NCBI GenBank assembly: GCA_003956705.1
Contig: QZCP01000090.1
Span: 186,001 to 250,000 of the forward strand
Origin: Brevipalpus yothersi
Lineage: Eukaryota; Arthropoda; Arachnida; Trombidiformes; Tenuipalpidae
Direction of reading: 5' to 3'
DNA length: 64,000 nt
The position numbers were made by a program, and so were the translations under genes. Positions 35,837 through 47,523 of the stretch are shown here, one piece after another. Each line of letters begins with the position of its first letter. The stretch's first letter is position 1. The notes below the pieces were generated by a model. It made no database searches and had not been told where the DNA came from. It saw nothing but the letters and a program-made list of their open reading frames with translations.

Positions 35837-37649
35837 ATGAGTTTTTTGGGGGTTTTCTCACGAGAATACTCTCAATCATATAAATTTCAGTCCAGTTCAT
35901 CTATCGATAAATATTTTTCATGGTGGGGAGTTCCTATCCATGTGGATCATTCTGAAGCTTTTACACCAAGAAAAAAATCAAGCAATGTTCCGTTATTAGC
36001 TTTTATTTTAATTATAGCCAGTTGGCTACGCTTTTTGACGCTTAGTTTTTCACACAATGAAAAAGTTAATTCAATACTCGGAAATCCATTCTATTTCTAT
36101 CCACAAGCCAATGAATTGATATGTTTAACGGTACTTATATTCGTGACCATAGTTTTAAGCTTTCTATTCACGATGATTTGTTTTAAGGACGATAAAAGAA
36201 TGATTATTTGGCTTCGAATATTTGAACCTACTACTGTGAGAAATTCGTCTCGAAGTTTGATTGGTATAAGTGCTGAAGAAAAATTCGAAAGATGGTGTAA
36301 TCTAATATTTCATATTTTGAACTACATTTTCGTCTCTCAAGGTATATTCTGTTGTTCGGTTCTATTTTTAATCTATTATATCAACACAAATATTACATAT
36401 ACCTTGACCACCGGATTATTTTGGGCATTGACTTTTGGTGTACAAATTTATTTTGGATTCTCTCAATACTTTACAACAATACTGATGGCAGTTCTAGTTT
36501 TCAAATACAGTGAACTGTGTTTAGATCATGTGTTTGCTGCATTAGAAATGGGCACAGAATGGACAGATCTCTTTAGTTCAGGGGAAAATTTGGCAAAGAA
36601 GATCGATTCTTTCGAAATATTGAGCAGATACAATGCAGCTACGAATTTTGCTCATTCATGTAACAATTTTTGGAAAAATTTGATCGGCCTTTCGATTCTA
36701 GGATCAATGGCAATGATTGGAATGATTTTTGTGAGCTTGGATAAAATCGAAGGAATAACCAGAGTCATGTGCCTTATAACTGCTTTGGAACTGTTTATAT
36801 TCAATTTTTCTATCGTTTTATTGCTCGGATCTCGTGTTTGTGCTAAGGTGAAGATTTTTCCGCCAATTTATGGTTCATTTGCTTAAATCACAAACTAACG
36901 TAACTCTGTATTTTCTCAACGCATAAATAGCGAGACAAACTTATAAGGAGAATGAATTTTCATACAGCCAGGAACATGAAGATATCTACAACAATGAGGA
37001 TGAAATTTCAAAATCAATTAGACAATCAGAGATGGAGAGGAATATTCACAATTTTTGATTCAGCTCCAGTTTGCTACAAAAACTTTGTAATCGTGAGTAT
37101 CAAAATTCTTTCATTTTTGAACAAAAGAGTCGATGAAACCAATATATCTGGTTATCTGATGATCGTTTTTCACAATAAAGTGATCTCAGGGAAAAAAACT
37201 CAATCTGTAAAAGAATAAGAAAGTTTTTAGGACTGAATTTTGAGATATTCACCATTTCCAAGGTTCTGTTTATGGGTAAAAACATCATTTAATTGTTCTA
37301 TCAAAACTGTGTGTATTGTTTTTACGCGTCCAATTTGATGAGATGAGATCGATTCTCTCAGTTTTTTGTAACATTTGGACGAGAAACTATCATTACAGAT
37401 GAAATTTTAAACCGATTTTTTGCCCTCAAAGACAAGGTCTACTAAAATCTACTAATCTTAATTGTTCAAAATCAATCAAGAGACAATTAAGGTATTTTCT
37501 TGATCATTTTAGGATATGGAGGAGTGTGGAAAATCTGAGTATAAGCAAGCCTGTCAAGCCATGCATAATTGTCAGTTTTTTGTTTCTAGGCTGTTCTGGA
37601 GCTCGCCTACTTCACGATAATGGTACGAATTTCAATGCCAAACGCATGA
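35837..37649 (+). CDS. Gustatory-receptor-like seven-helix protein
   Basis: Probable arthropod chemoreceptor (ligand-gated cation channel family). Exons 35837-36847, 36931-37092 and 37590-37649 are all phase 0 and total 1233 nt (410 aa), the usual GR length. Exon 1 contains about six hydrophobic helices, beginning at about residue 52 (VPLLAFILIIASWLRF). Exon 2 encodes the amphipathic linker and RWRGIFTIFDSAPVCYKNFVI. Exon 3 is a tiny last exon that completes the seventh helix (LELAYFTIM). The pattern of one long exon plus two or three short 3' exons with phase-0 junctions at the seventh helix is typical of arthropod GR genes. GRs diverge so fast that the call rests on topology, size and gene structure rather than on strong residue matches. 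Confidence 0.6.
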
Positions 37650-38507
37650 TAATAATTCCTAGGTAAATAGACCTGTAATGGAGGCAATTCTCTACTAATT
37701 AGTTGTGTTTCCTCATTTCAGAGCTGTAGAAATTCATTTCCTGGTTTGCATAAGTTTTTTGGTATCATCCCAAGAATCTTCGCAGCTAAATGAGGACATC
37801 ATCAAAAAGTTTTACACTGAACTTTCTTGTACTAAAGTTGGGAATTTTAAGAAGCTTCTCTGGACATGAGGAACTACTTTGAGATCTTTCAATTCGATTG
37901 CTATGGAGCGTTTGCCGATTCGTCTCCTCTAAGATTTCAACATTCCAGATTCAAGACTCAGAATTCAGGACATAAAAGATTCTTAGATTCGATTCAGAAC
38001 AATTTCTCAGTGATTCTTTGAATGAGTTCAAATCTTTGCCCAGATCGTATGGACCAAGTATGGGTTTCCATTTGTTTTCAGAATCATTGATAACTTTGCG
38101 CAATCTTCCATCAACTGACTAACTTGATCAATTACTCTGGAAAGTTACGTATTTTGATACTAATGATATTTGAATGTCTTTAATGATTATGTAAGGACGT
38201 TTTTTTTGCCCCATCCACTCATCTGGGAAATGATGAAGATTCATGCCAAATGATTCTTGCATTGGAGAAAATTACAATGTTCCATGTACCAGTCTGAAGA
38301 TGAAAACATTTCTAATGAATGTAACAATGTTTTCATCAATTCTGATCGATAAATGAACAAGATACTGGTAATTTAGAAGGTAATTGAAAAATTCTGACAA
38401 CAAAAAAAATTTTTGATTTTGTACTTTTATTTTCAAAGAATCAAGCTTTACAGCGCTTTATTTCTTTTTTGTATCACTTTCATAGAATATTTGTCCATGA
38501 AGCTCTT
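37650..38507. other. Convergent gap, no gene seen
   Basis: 0.86 kb between the GR-like stop and the mpaB-like stop. No conserved frame. Confidence 0.45.
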
Positions 38508-39716
38508 TCAATACTGTAAAACAGATGCAGGATCCAAAGAGTTGGACAATTCGAAAGGCATGAAATTTTCTGGATATTTTTTATCAAATTCTTCAGCAAT
38601 ACCATCAATATTGTTGGCCTTGGAATACATAATGTAACGGAACACAATGTTCACAATCCAGTGCCACACACGGAATCGACACAATGTCAGTGTATAAAAT
38701 TCAATGGCCATAAAGTACCATGGTCTTTCCACTGGAATATCAACCGGAATGTCCCACACTCGGGTAAAGTGTCGCATAAGATCGGACAGGGAAAAAATTG
38801 GACAAAGTGGCTGAAGGCTGATGGTCATCTTGTGTCCTTCCTCAATTCCAACATCAGCAGGCGCTTTGAGTTCTTTAGCAACCGGTCGGATGTCCCGATC
38901 AAGAAGTCGCTTGCAAATATAGTAAGCCTCATCATAATTACCGGAACGCAGAATATTGAATTCTTCCTTGATGCCCACATTGTAGGTGGCAATAGCCCAA
39001 TAGTGGATAAGATCTTCTGCCTGTTCTCGGGTCAGATCATGAATACCACAATCCTTGGGATTGAGTAGAATAGGTGCAATTATGGACCATTCTATCAGTA
39101 CCATATCGTATTGAGATAGCCACACTGGATGATCCGGCTTACGTTCCGCTGGAGGTGGATTAATTTTTTTGATAATAAATTTGTGCAGATAATTCACTTT
39201 ACGAAATGCTTGTGCAGCAATACCATCCTCTTCATAGTGAAGATTTTCATACCATAGCTTAATGTACAACACTGTGTTGAAATATCTTCGCCACAATCGA
39301 GACACTTTAGAATGAGATTGAGTGTGTGCCATTGGAGGAACCAGAGATGGCATCATGAAACCGATAGCCAATCCAGCCATGTGTCCAAGGAACAAACTGA
39401 TAATAGCCGATTGATAGAAAGTATGTATGGATATGTACTGGTGACACACATTGATGGGGATTGATTGGGATTTTGGGTTTTGATTGAGAAAAGGTGAAAT
39501 TGACAAGATGCACACTTACCTGGTGAAGTATGATTTGAAGTAAGCTTGAGCACGCTTGAATTTAGCATCATCATACCAATCGGGCTTCTCGGGCATCCGA
39601 GTATTCTCATCTACTCCTGGGACACAGACCGCCTGGGTTCGCAATTTTTTGTAAAGTTTGTCCACTTTATCGCGAACAAGTTCCTCAGAACATGGCCTCA
39701 ATTCACTGGCCACCAT
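38508..39716 (-). CDS. ER-bound oxygenase, mpaB / rubber-oxygenase (Lcp) domain protein
   Basis: Exons 39716-39520 and 39396-38508 on the minus strand give 1086 nt (361 aa). The protein matches the arthropod group annotated with the mpaB/mpaB'/rubber-oxygenase catalytic domain (DUF2236). Visible family segments: a Trp/Tyr N-terminus (PDWYDDAKFKRAQAYF), RRYFNTVLYIKLWYE, PVWLSQYDMVLIEW, a helix with IHYWAIATYNVGIKEEFNI, and the RVWDIPVDIPVERPW segment. Bacterial Lcp and fungal mpaB oxidatively cleave isoprenoid chains; the animal members have no established substrate. A TATATATA on the minus strand at 39826-39833, about 110 bases upstream of the start, is a reasonable TATA box. Both exons are intact. 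Confidence 0.78.
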
Positions 39717-40389
39717 GTTGAAAAATAATCCACTGGCTTAATGCACTAACATACACACATATGCACAACTAAGCCCAATGGAAAAAATATTTTGACTAAA
39801 ACTTTTCACTAACAGGGCGTCATAGTATATATATGATGGGGAGTTAATTTTTTCAATCCAAACCCTCTCTCTTTCTATTCCGGTTATGTGTTGAGAGTGG
39901 CTATGTTTGATGGAAAATAAGTTTATATAAATGTGAGAGCTCAGTCAAGCTAGAATTTCAAAATAGTGCCCATAGCAAAATTCACGCACTTTCCAATCAA
40001 GATTTCCTTGATCATCATCATGTCGCTTGATGAATCCTTTGATTCCATGCAGTTAAAAAGTTTCCATGCTCCTATCATTCCATCTCTCTCTATTCCAATG
40101 AAGCTTACAAACCGGTCGAAAGACTTTTGTGGCCATCATCAAGCTTCATTGGCCCTCTTTTCTCTCTCTCTCTCTCTCTTTCAATTTATCTTTCCCTCTT
40201 TCTTTCTTCAATCCATCCATACACATGTGGAGGGAAGTAAAATCAACTAACCGATATGTTAGAATAAATGGGAAGTAATATGATCACCAATCTTTGGTAA
40301 AAAATTCCTCCAGGCTATATCGATAATGTAATAACCAAAGTCGAGCATGCATCCACAGGATGTTCTCTCTCTCTCTCTCTGTCTCTCTC

Positions 40390-40465
<76 letters not shown>

Positions 40466-41203
40466 GCCTATTATCGAGATTCAAGAATGCTATCAATATT
40501 TGAAATATTGTTAATTCTTTCGATGATGGGCTCATTATGCATACTATGTCCAGGACTATCTTGTCGCTGAATTTTCTTCGGACAAGATCCACGCTTTTCG
40601 ATGCCCGCACATATTTTTGGCGAAAAACAAAGAAATTAGCATAGAAAAGACACACAAATCACAATCAATCAATTGCCACCCCTCTAATTTTTTGAACACT
40701 GTTCGAATGGAACTGGTTTGAGGGTAATTTTATTTTCTTCTCTGAGAGGTACCCAAGGAACTGAAAATAACCAGATAAATGCCAATATAATGCTGTTTTC
40801 TTAGTGTGCATGTTTGTGTGCACAGAGTTTGAGAAAGTTTTCCTCAATCAGTTAACAATCAATACGGCCTTGATATTACCTTTTTAATTGCTTACTTAGT
40901 TGAGAGGCTCTCGATGCAGGGAGAAATACATAGCCTCGAACTACATAAACCAGATAAGAACACGAGTGAAAAGCGTTTAAATTTATCAGAGAGACGAAAT
41001 TCATGTTGTCCAACAGTTTACGTAATATACACTTTGTTGACCATTGAAATGTGGATAAAATTCAATTTGGTTCTTTATTGAGCGCCAAAATTAGCAATAA
41101 TATCAAGGATTTTGCGATGAAAAATATTTATATGGACTTGAGTATCAGAAAAATTTGTGTATATGAGAAAATTGATTTTTCACAAATATTTACTCTAAGA
41201 AAA
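39717..41203. other. Intergenic with a long CT microsatellite
   Basis: 1.5 kb between two minus-strand genes. Holds the (CT)n array at 40364-40464 and no supported coding frame; the frames over the array are repeat artefacts. Confidence 0.5.
40364..40464. repeat. (CT)n microsatellite, about 100 bp
   Basis: Near-perfect CT dinucleotide array with two GTCT interruptions near 40381 and 40397. Confidence 0.95.
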
Positions 41204-42010
41204 TCAAGAATCTGATGGTATATTCGATTTGATACTATCCCATGTTTTCTCCATGATCGTCCGTCGAGCTTCAATCATATTGACATAATCTTCAGTTGAA
41301 TAACATTGCTGAGCAGTTCCAGTAAATTCGGGTAACAATGAGCTCGCTGGACAACATCTATGCAAATCTCTGAGATCCATATCATCATGAAATATAATTC
41401 GATCAGATAGATCACCACCCAGTAACGGTATCACCCATTTACCCAGTCCTCGGACCACTTTATTTGCTCGAATTATGTGAACTTTTAGTACTCGAATAGG
41501 CAGTATTGTGTACAGAAAATCGAATGATAACAGGCCATCAGAGAATCCAATTGAATACAATTGGCGAACTCCAACATCAGAACAATCCATAACCAAGTGT
41601 ATACCATTTTTTTGACCTTTTTCCGATAACATAACCGATAACATTAACATTTGGACAACTTTTTCGGTATTCATTTGACTGACATTCCAATTGGACACTT
41701 TGAACATTATGATATCATGCTTCGTGGCAGTTGATCTACTCATTTGAGCAATATTAGATTCCACCAAACTTTGGACATCATCGGGAACACAGAATAGATC
41801 GGGCTTATTTCGAACTTGTTGCACATAATTTAACACATTTTCTTTCGCCTCTTTGACACGATATTGGGCAGATCGAAGGAATAGAACCAAAAAAGCATCA
41901 TCCAACTTGCAACCTTTCATATGAGGATCACTTTCCACTACACATCGAAAATAGTGGAGACAATTGAGTGATTTGTAGCCATAATTTGTTCGACTAAATG
42001 AACTTTGCAT
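41204..42010 (-). CDS. CRAL-TRIO (Sec14-like) lipid-binding protein
   Basis: Single-exon gene of 268 aa. An N-terminal CRAL-TRIO-N helix (about 37-68, LDDAFLVLFLRSAQYRVKEA) is followed by the lipid-binding domain (about 95-240). The conserved segment IHLVMDCSDVG precedes the gate-helix region FDFLYTILPIRVLKVHIIRAN and then DLSDRIIFHDDMDLRDL. The family carries hydrophobic ligands such as retinaldehyde, alpha-tocopherol or phosphoinositides between membranes. Several residues are atypical, with few of the usual Asp/Gly turns, so the ligand cannot be predicted. It lies close to two isoprenoid-cleaving oxygenase families. Start chosen at the only N-terminal ATG that keeps the CRAL-TRIO-N helix. 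Confidence 0.85.
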   Translation of the reverse strand: MQSSFSRTNYGYKSLNCLHYFRCVVESDPHMKGCKLDDAFLVLFLRSAQYRVKEAKENVLNYVQQVRNKPDLFCVPDDVQSLVESNIAQMSRSTATKHDIIMFKVSNWNVSQMNTEKVVQMLMLSVMLSEKGQKNGIHLVMDCSDVGVRQLYSIGFSDGLLSFDFLYTILPIRVLKVHIIRANKVVRGLGKWVIPLLGGDLSDRIIFHDDMDLRDLHRCCPASSLLPEFTGTAQQCYSTEDYVNMIEARRTIMEKTWDSIKSNIPSDS

Positions 42011-43290
42011 CTTTCTCCTTTCACCTGTCAGATAAATCTAGTCTGTATGTAAATTTTGTAGCACACTTGTATATAGTCGAATTGATCAGTATAATTCTTG
42101 TTATCAACGAAACAGTCAAAAATACAATAATACTGATAATAAAAACATTCATTCATTGACTTGTGAGGAAAGAAAACAAGTTCCCAATTGAAGAATCTGT
42201 CGGGTTTTTCCGGGTTCTCTAAAAAAAGAGAGAAAATTGACCCTCTTCTTATTCTCCCCCGATCAATGAACAGCAAAAGAGAATCAAATTGATTTAGTTT
42301 TATCTGATTTCAGTGGTTGCAGATTTATGCCGATAGATTAGCTCATCTTTCGAATAATTCATATTCTATCGGCATTGGTGCATACAAAGCTCTATCTGCA
42401 ATTTGACGTCTTTCATGAGCTCAAGTAGCAAGAGCGTTCCAGGCTCAGGATCTTATCATAATCGAATCGAAATAATTTCAACATGATACTATCGTTGATC
42501 ATGACACAAGTTCGGATTGGATAGTCCCACAAGATGTCGGTACCATGCTTGGTGTCGAAATTTTGAAGGAAATTTTATGAAATTTTTGGTGAGAATTTTC
42601 TTTATTTCAAGCAAAACTTTCCCAAAAGGCTCAAAAAATTATGTGATCATCATGCTCTATGAGATCGAATTACGAATATCGCTCTCTATCGATTTGAAAA
42701 CATTGGCTTTATACAAATTAATTATGACCGATTTTAGCTGACATCTCTCTCGGATCTCTCAGAGAATCTTCTTTCGAGAGCTAAAAATTAATTTTCCATT
42801 TCAGATAAGATATATAATAAAGTGAAAATTTTAGTCGTCATATTAGCTTATCGTTACACGTGTAAATGTGATTGGTCATGATTCATTATCTCGCCATATT
42901 CTTATCTTATCTTTCTTCCTCGAATGCAGAATAGAAAATGATTTGAAGCCATCTTTCAACTTTGGTAATGTTGGTTTTTTTCTCATATTTTTTTTCTTTT
43001 TGATGACATCACACAATTGGACATTCAAAGTCTGATAATATATCGAAAGAAAAATCACAACGAAAAAATCCACTTTCGAAAAGGAGTTTTTAGAAAATTA
43101 AAGAATAAACTTGTTCAGTCCATTTGCAATCTAATAGGGCAACTGTCAACATCAAAAATTGATACTGTTTCTGTTCTTTTTTTTGTAGGAGATTCAGAAT
43201 TCAGTCTCTCTTTTTCTATTTTCACCCTATTTTCAACATATTATATATCGTATTTTGTGGGCTAATCCAGTTCTAAGCAATGCTATCATC
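42011..43290. other. Intergenic with a nested inverted repeat
   Basis: 1.3 kb between divergent genes. Holds the hairpin at 42317-42401 and possible 5' exons of the next gene: ATG at 42577 followed by a donor at 42589, and an acceptor at 43187-43188. These exons would be in phase but are unconfirmed. Confidence 0.4.
42317..42401. repeat. Nested inverted repeat (two-stem foldback)
   Basis: TTGCAGAT (42317-42324) pairs with ATCTGCAA (42394-42401), and inside it TGCCGATAG (42328-42336) pairs with CTATCGGCA (42366-42374). The loop is about 29 bases. Confidence 0.6.
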
Positions 43291-44444
43291 ATGAACTCCT
43301 CTCACCAGCACCCACAGCGATACTCACCTAATACTTCAAAAACATCCCAACGAATACCATTCAAATTGGTTCAGTATTGGTTGAGGGATGATCCTCAAAA
43401 TAGTTCCTCAGATTCGGAAAATCAAGATTTATCTCACTTATCTCCACAGCATTCAAAACAACAACAATATGATGAGTTAAGAGAAAAAGGTAACCAAACT
43501 AAACATACACAGATGTTGATATTTAGAAACGCTAATCATTAAAACATACCCACTTATCAAACAAACTGAAATCTTTGTGTAATAGATTCCAAGGGAAACT
43601 ATCCATTTTTCATAAAGGTTGAAACTCATCCTTCATCATCCAATGCTTCCGAAATATTGAGTGGTCCTGTTCTACCCATGTATTTGGTGGAATATACCAA
43701 GAAGCTGGAGATTAGCAGTCGAAAAATGCTTGGTACACTCAGAATAAATTGGAATCCGTCATCAATCAGAGGCTATCTGGACGATCCGATACCAATCATT
43801 TCGGCTGCTGGTGGACTATTGAAGCAACTAAGAAGTTTTGAGAGCGTAAGTGTCAAAGATTTTACCCAATTTTTCATTAAAACCGATTGAATATTTTTTT
43901 CAAACTCATACAAAACAACTTTTTTGCTTTCATATTAGTGGGTTGAATTCATGCAAAGCAAATATAGTCATCCACGAGTGAAACCGAAAGACATGAGAAA
44001 AATATCAGAATATATCAGAACAGCTGATCCATATAAGCCAGATGCGATGGTTATCAAAATTAGTAAAATACTTTTTGGTGATAAATTCTTGGCCGAAAAT
44101 ATTCTTCCATTGATTGATGAGGCTGGTGTTGAGATTTCACAGGGAAGAACTGTTAGGCGACGAAGCCTTTGGCCAAAGGAAGATATACAGCTTCTGAGAG
44201 GTAAGAAAAATTGTTAGGACCCTAATAACACTATCGAATTGCATTCATGTTTTTATTCGCTTTCCATATCTACTGTCTATTATCAGATATCATTATGGTT
44301 CCATATCCAATCATAGATGCTGGCACTCTACCCTGGAAGGTCATAGTTCGTGAACCACTCAACAATTATGGTGGAAGCTTGAAATACAGAAGGTCAAAGC
44401 GCAAAATTAGCGAAGACGATGTTCATGATGGCTCTGGCGAATAA
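43291..44444 (+). CDS. Unknown protein, four exons
   Basis: Not recognised. Exons 43291-43489, 43586-43845, 43939-44200 and 44287-44444 give 879 nt (292 aa) from the first ATG of the open exon, all phase-consistent. The N-terminal 70 residues are polar (Ser, Gln, Asp). The middle is a compact, mostly helical region with PVLPMYLVEYTKKLEISSRK and GLLKQLRSFESWVEFMQSK. A VRRRSLWPK basic patch precedes IIMVPYPIIDAGTLPW, and the C-terminus is basic then acidic. The exon could extend upstream to the acceptor at 43188, which would add a hydrophobic N-terminus ending in NPVLSNA, possibly a signal peptide. Gene reality is well supported by splice phases and length; function is open. Confidence 0.6.
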
Positions 44445-44630
44445 TTGTTGAAGAGTTTCTCAATTAGACGTGCTTTATTTCATATATTCATTTTATATGT
44501 GTTTTGGTTCAAGAAAATCGTGGATAATCATGTGTTATAATGGATTCAATTGATTCTTTTTTTAAAGAAAATAAAGAGAAAAAAGAGGAAGATTAATTTG
44601 ATGATTTACTTTTTTGAATTGTTATTCAAT

Positions 44631-45469
44631 TCACTCCTTCTTGTTACCCCACAGAGCAGTTGGCCCAGTGACCGGCATTCGACTGAATTTATCACTGTTT
44701 ATATACTTGTTGATATTGGGAAGTGCCTCAATTCGGTCCAGAAAGCTGGTGAGAGCAGATTCACGGGTTACAAAGTCTGGAATGAAAAGTCGAATATAAT
44801 CCAAAACAGAATAGAGAATCATGTCCACATAGGAAACTCGATCACCGAGAACAAATTTTTTATCACCAACAAATTTGGCCATTTGCTCAAGCTTTGGTAA
44901 CAATGATTCGGACAATGCTTTCACCGGATCTTTCAGAGCCTCTGGATTGAACCAAGTTCGACCGCATGTTTGCAGTAATTCGATTGCAACTTGTTCAAGT
45001 AAATCCAATTGTCTTTGTTCAGCTTCATTTGTAGCTCCCATGTCATGTTTTCGAGCCAGATAGCGCATGATAGCCAAACTCTGGAAACGATAAAGAATTT
45101 GAATTCATTATAAAGCGGGTAAATTATCGATTTGTTTGACGGTTTAGCTTAGGAAGAATTATCATCGAAAAACTTGGAAAACCTATCGATTGTGCAGAAA
45201 ATAAGTTATTTCGATGATGTTGATAGAATTTTTGGGATATTTGAAACTAGTGGCCTCACTGGATAGGTATAGTTTACCTGTGTGAATTTTCCCTCATCAT
45301 CGATCAGGTAAGGCATGTTGGGAAATTCGAAACCAAGAGAAAACTTGTCCTCGGCCCATTCTTCCTTGCTCTTGTAACGTTTGTCTTCAAATTCGACACC
45401 AGCTTGAACCAAAATAAGTCGAATCGGTTCACACAGACCACGGCAATCCCAGTAACCGACAGTAGGCAT
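44631..45469 (-). CDS. Glutathione S-transferase, mu class (copy 1)
   Basis: Conjugates glutathione to electrophiles in the cytosol. Exons 45469-45278 and 45080-44631 give 642 nt (213 aa). The N-terminal thioredoxin-fold domain carries the catalytic Tyr6 (GYW), the cis-Pro loop FPNMPYLID and the glutathione-binding TQSLAIMRYLARKH at the exon junction. The C-terminal helical domain contains LGDRVSYVDMILYSVLDYIR, the conserved fold-nucleating Asp region, and ends ITGPTALWG like the neighbours. Mu class is typical of vertebrates and of mites and ticks. First of a three-gene minus-strand set with a common phase-0 intron after the TQ. Confidence 0.94.
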
Positions 45470-46054
45470 TTTGATGATAATAATAATAAGTAATCAACTG
45501 ATACTCAAATGACACACCCGATTGTGGAATGTTAAGAATTTAACCTAGAAAAACAGTTTGTGAACTAGACGAAACTGGATGGCAAAAACTTTCACACTAC
45601 TTGAATCAGACCACTTCTCGGTGCTTTATGAAGTTTTTTCGGTTCTCTTGTCCCTACTTAAACTCCCTACTTAAACTCCCTACTAAAAGTGAGGCAAAAG
45701 TCCACGCCTAGCAACTGTGGGAGGCGGAGAGAGAGAAAAAAAGAAAGAAAGAAAGAGAGAAAGAGAGAAAAGAGTTCTATCAAGGAGTCTGGGGGAGTTT
45801 TCTTTTTCCTTGCCTTTGCATGTTTATTCAGGCGTTCATAACGATTTCGGATAAAATTGTTGTTGAAATAATGAGCTCTGTCCCAGATAGAGAGAGGCAA
45901 ATAGAAAGAGAAAGAAACCACCAGTTGTTGACTAGAAAAGTCATTATTGTCATTTTCCCTAGACATCATGAAAGGTGTGGAAATAGTTCATGTCTACCGT
46001 ATATTTTAGAAACTTTTTTTCAACCAGAGAGAAAAAGTTCCACATAGAGATCAG

Positions 46055-46092
<38 letters not shown>

Positions 46093-46782
46093 CGATAAGG
46101 AAAGCATATTATCTGCATTTCGATTTCTCTGTCTGCACGTAAGATAGATAATTTGATTGAAGTGGATTTTTCTAAGTACAGTGTATATGTGTGTATGATC
46201 AAGGTTTCACAGATTATCGAAATCGTTGTCAATGTCTATGTGAGAGGTTGTCAAAGTGGATTCAAGATTAGATTGCATGTTGTAGATGAGATTTTTTTCA
46301 ATCATTTACTTTCATCTTCATTTGGTAATTGTATTATCAGAATCATGTACAATATTGATAAATTGTTGCATATGATTTATGTAAAGAAAAGTACTCAATA
46401 GGAATTGAAAATTGGAAAATTAACACTCTCCATGCCTGATCTAGGGAAAACTGGCCCATAAAAAATCGTATGTACATGTATGCTATCATCGTAAAATCAT
46501 CATCTAATAGATAATAGATGAGTTCAAGCACAAAGATGATCATGAAAATAAAGTTAGACGTTTAAAGCGGCAATCAAACATGGAAAAAAGAGACTTGCTT
46601 GTTAAAGTGATACAAAAAATTTTTATTGTTTATCGTTTCGGCTCATAAAATGCTATTGTTGAAATTATCTAACATCTATGTTAAGGAATACATGCTACCT
46701 ACACATACATATGAAAAATTCAGGTTCGTGAGGCAATCTCATGGTCAAAACAATTTCAAGAATCTCATGATGTGCCATATTA
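45470..46782. other. Intergenic with GA-rich tracts
   Basis: Contains an imperfect 14-base tandem (CTCCCTACTTAAA steps, about 45652-45686), a GAAA-rich run (about 45729-45772) and the GA array at 46057-46090. No gene seen. Confidence 0.5.
46057..46090. repeat. (GA)n microsatellite
   Basis: Pure GA dinucleotide run of about 34 bases. Confidence 0.9.
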
Positions 46783-47523
46783 TTATTCTCTCTTACTGCC
46801 CCATGCAGCGAAAGGTCCAGTGATTGGCAATCGGTGGAATTTGTCACTGGTAATGTACTTGTTGACTGCGGGTAGAGCTTCCATACGATCCAGATAGCTG
46901 CTTATGGCTGCATTCTTGGTGATAATATCTGGATAATATTGTCGAATGTAGTCCAAATACGAATAGAGCATGAAGTCAACATAGGTCACATTGTCACCGA
47001 AAATAAATTTGTTTGAGCCCATAAATTTGACAATTTGCTCCAATTTACTGGGCATTTGGGCATCATTGAGAGATTTCTCTGGATTTTTCACCGCCTCTGG
47101 ATTATACCAAATTCTGATACATGATTGCATCAATTCATCTGCCTGTTGTTCAATCAAATCCATTCGTCTTATTTCAGCCTCTGTTTTGGCACCAAAATTT
47201 AGCTTTCGGGCCAAATAACGCAAGATGGCCAAAGTCTGTTATGATGGAAGATACATCAAAGTTTGAGATATATGATCATATATGCATCATAGTAACAGAA
47301 TCAGCTGAATTACATAAACACTTACCTGAGTTAATTTCACATCTCCATCGATAAGATATGGTAGATTGGGAAAATCAAAGCCCAAACTCAACTTATCGGC
47401 AGACCATTCTGGAAAACTTGTGTACGCTTTGAATTCAAAATCGACACCAGAATGAAGTAAAAGCAAATGGATCGGCTCAACTCGACCACGAATACCACCC
47501 CAATAGGCAAGAGTTAGAGGCAT
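46783..47523 (-). CDS. Glutathione S-transferase, mu class (copy 2)
   Basis: Exons 47523-47326 and 47235-46783 give 651 nt (216 aa). Tyr7 in LAYWGG is the likely catalytic residue. FPNLPYLIDGDVKLTQ and TLAILRYLARKL build the glutathione site, and the C-terminal domain has GDNVTYVDFMLYSYLDYIRQ and ends ITGPFAAWG. The N-terminal half is more diverged (YWGGIRGRVEPIHLLLLHSG in place of YWDxRGLxEPIRL). The conserved Arg after EPI is replaced by His, so glutathione binding or substrate range may differ. Adjacent tandem copy of 44631-45469 with the same intron position. Confidence 0.92.
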
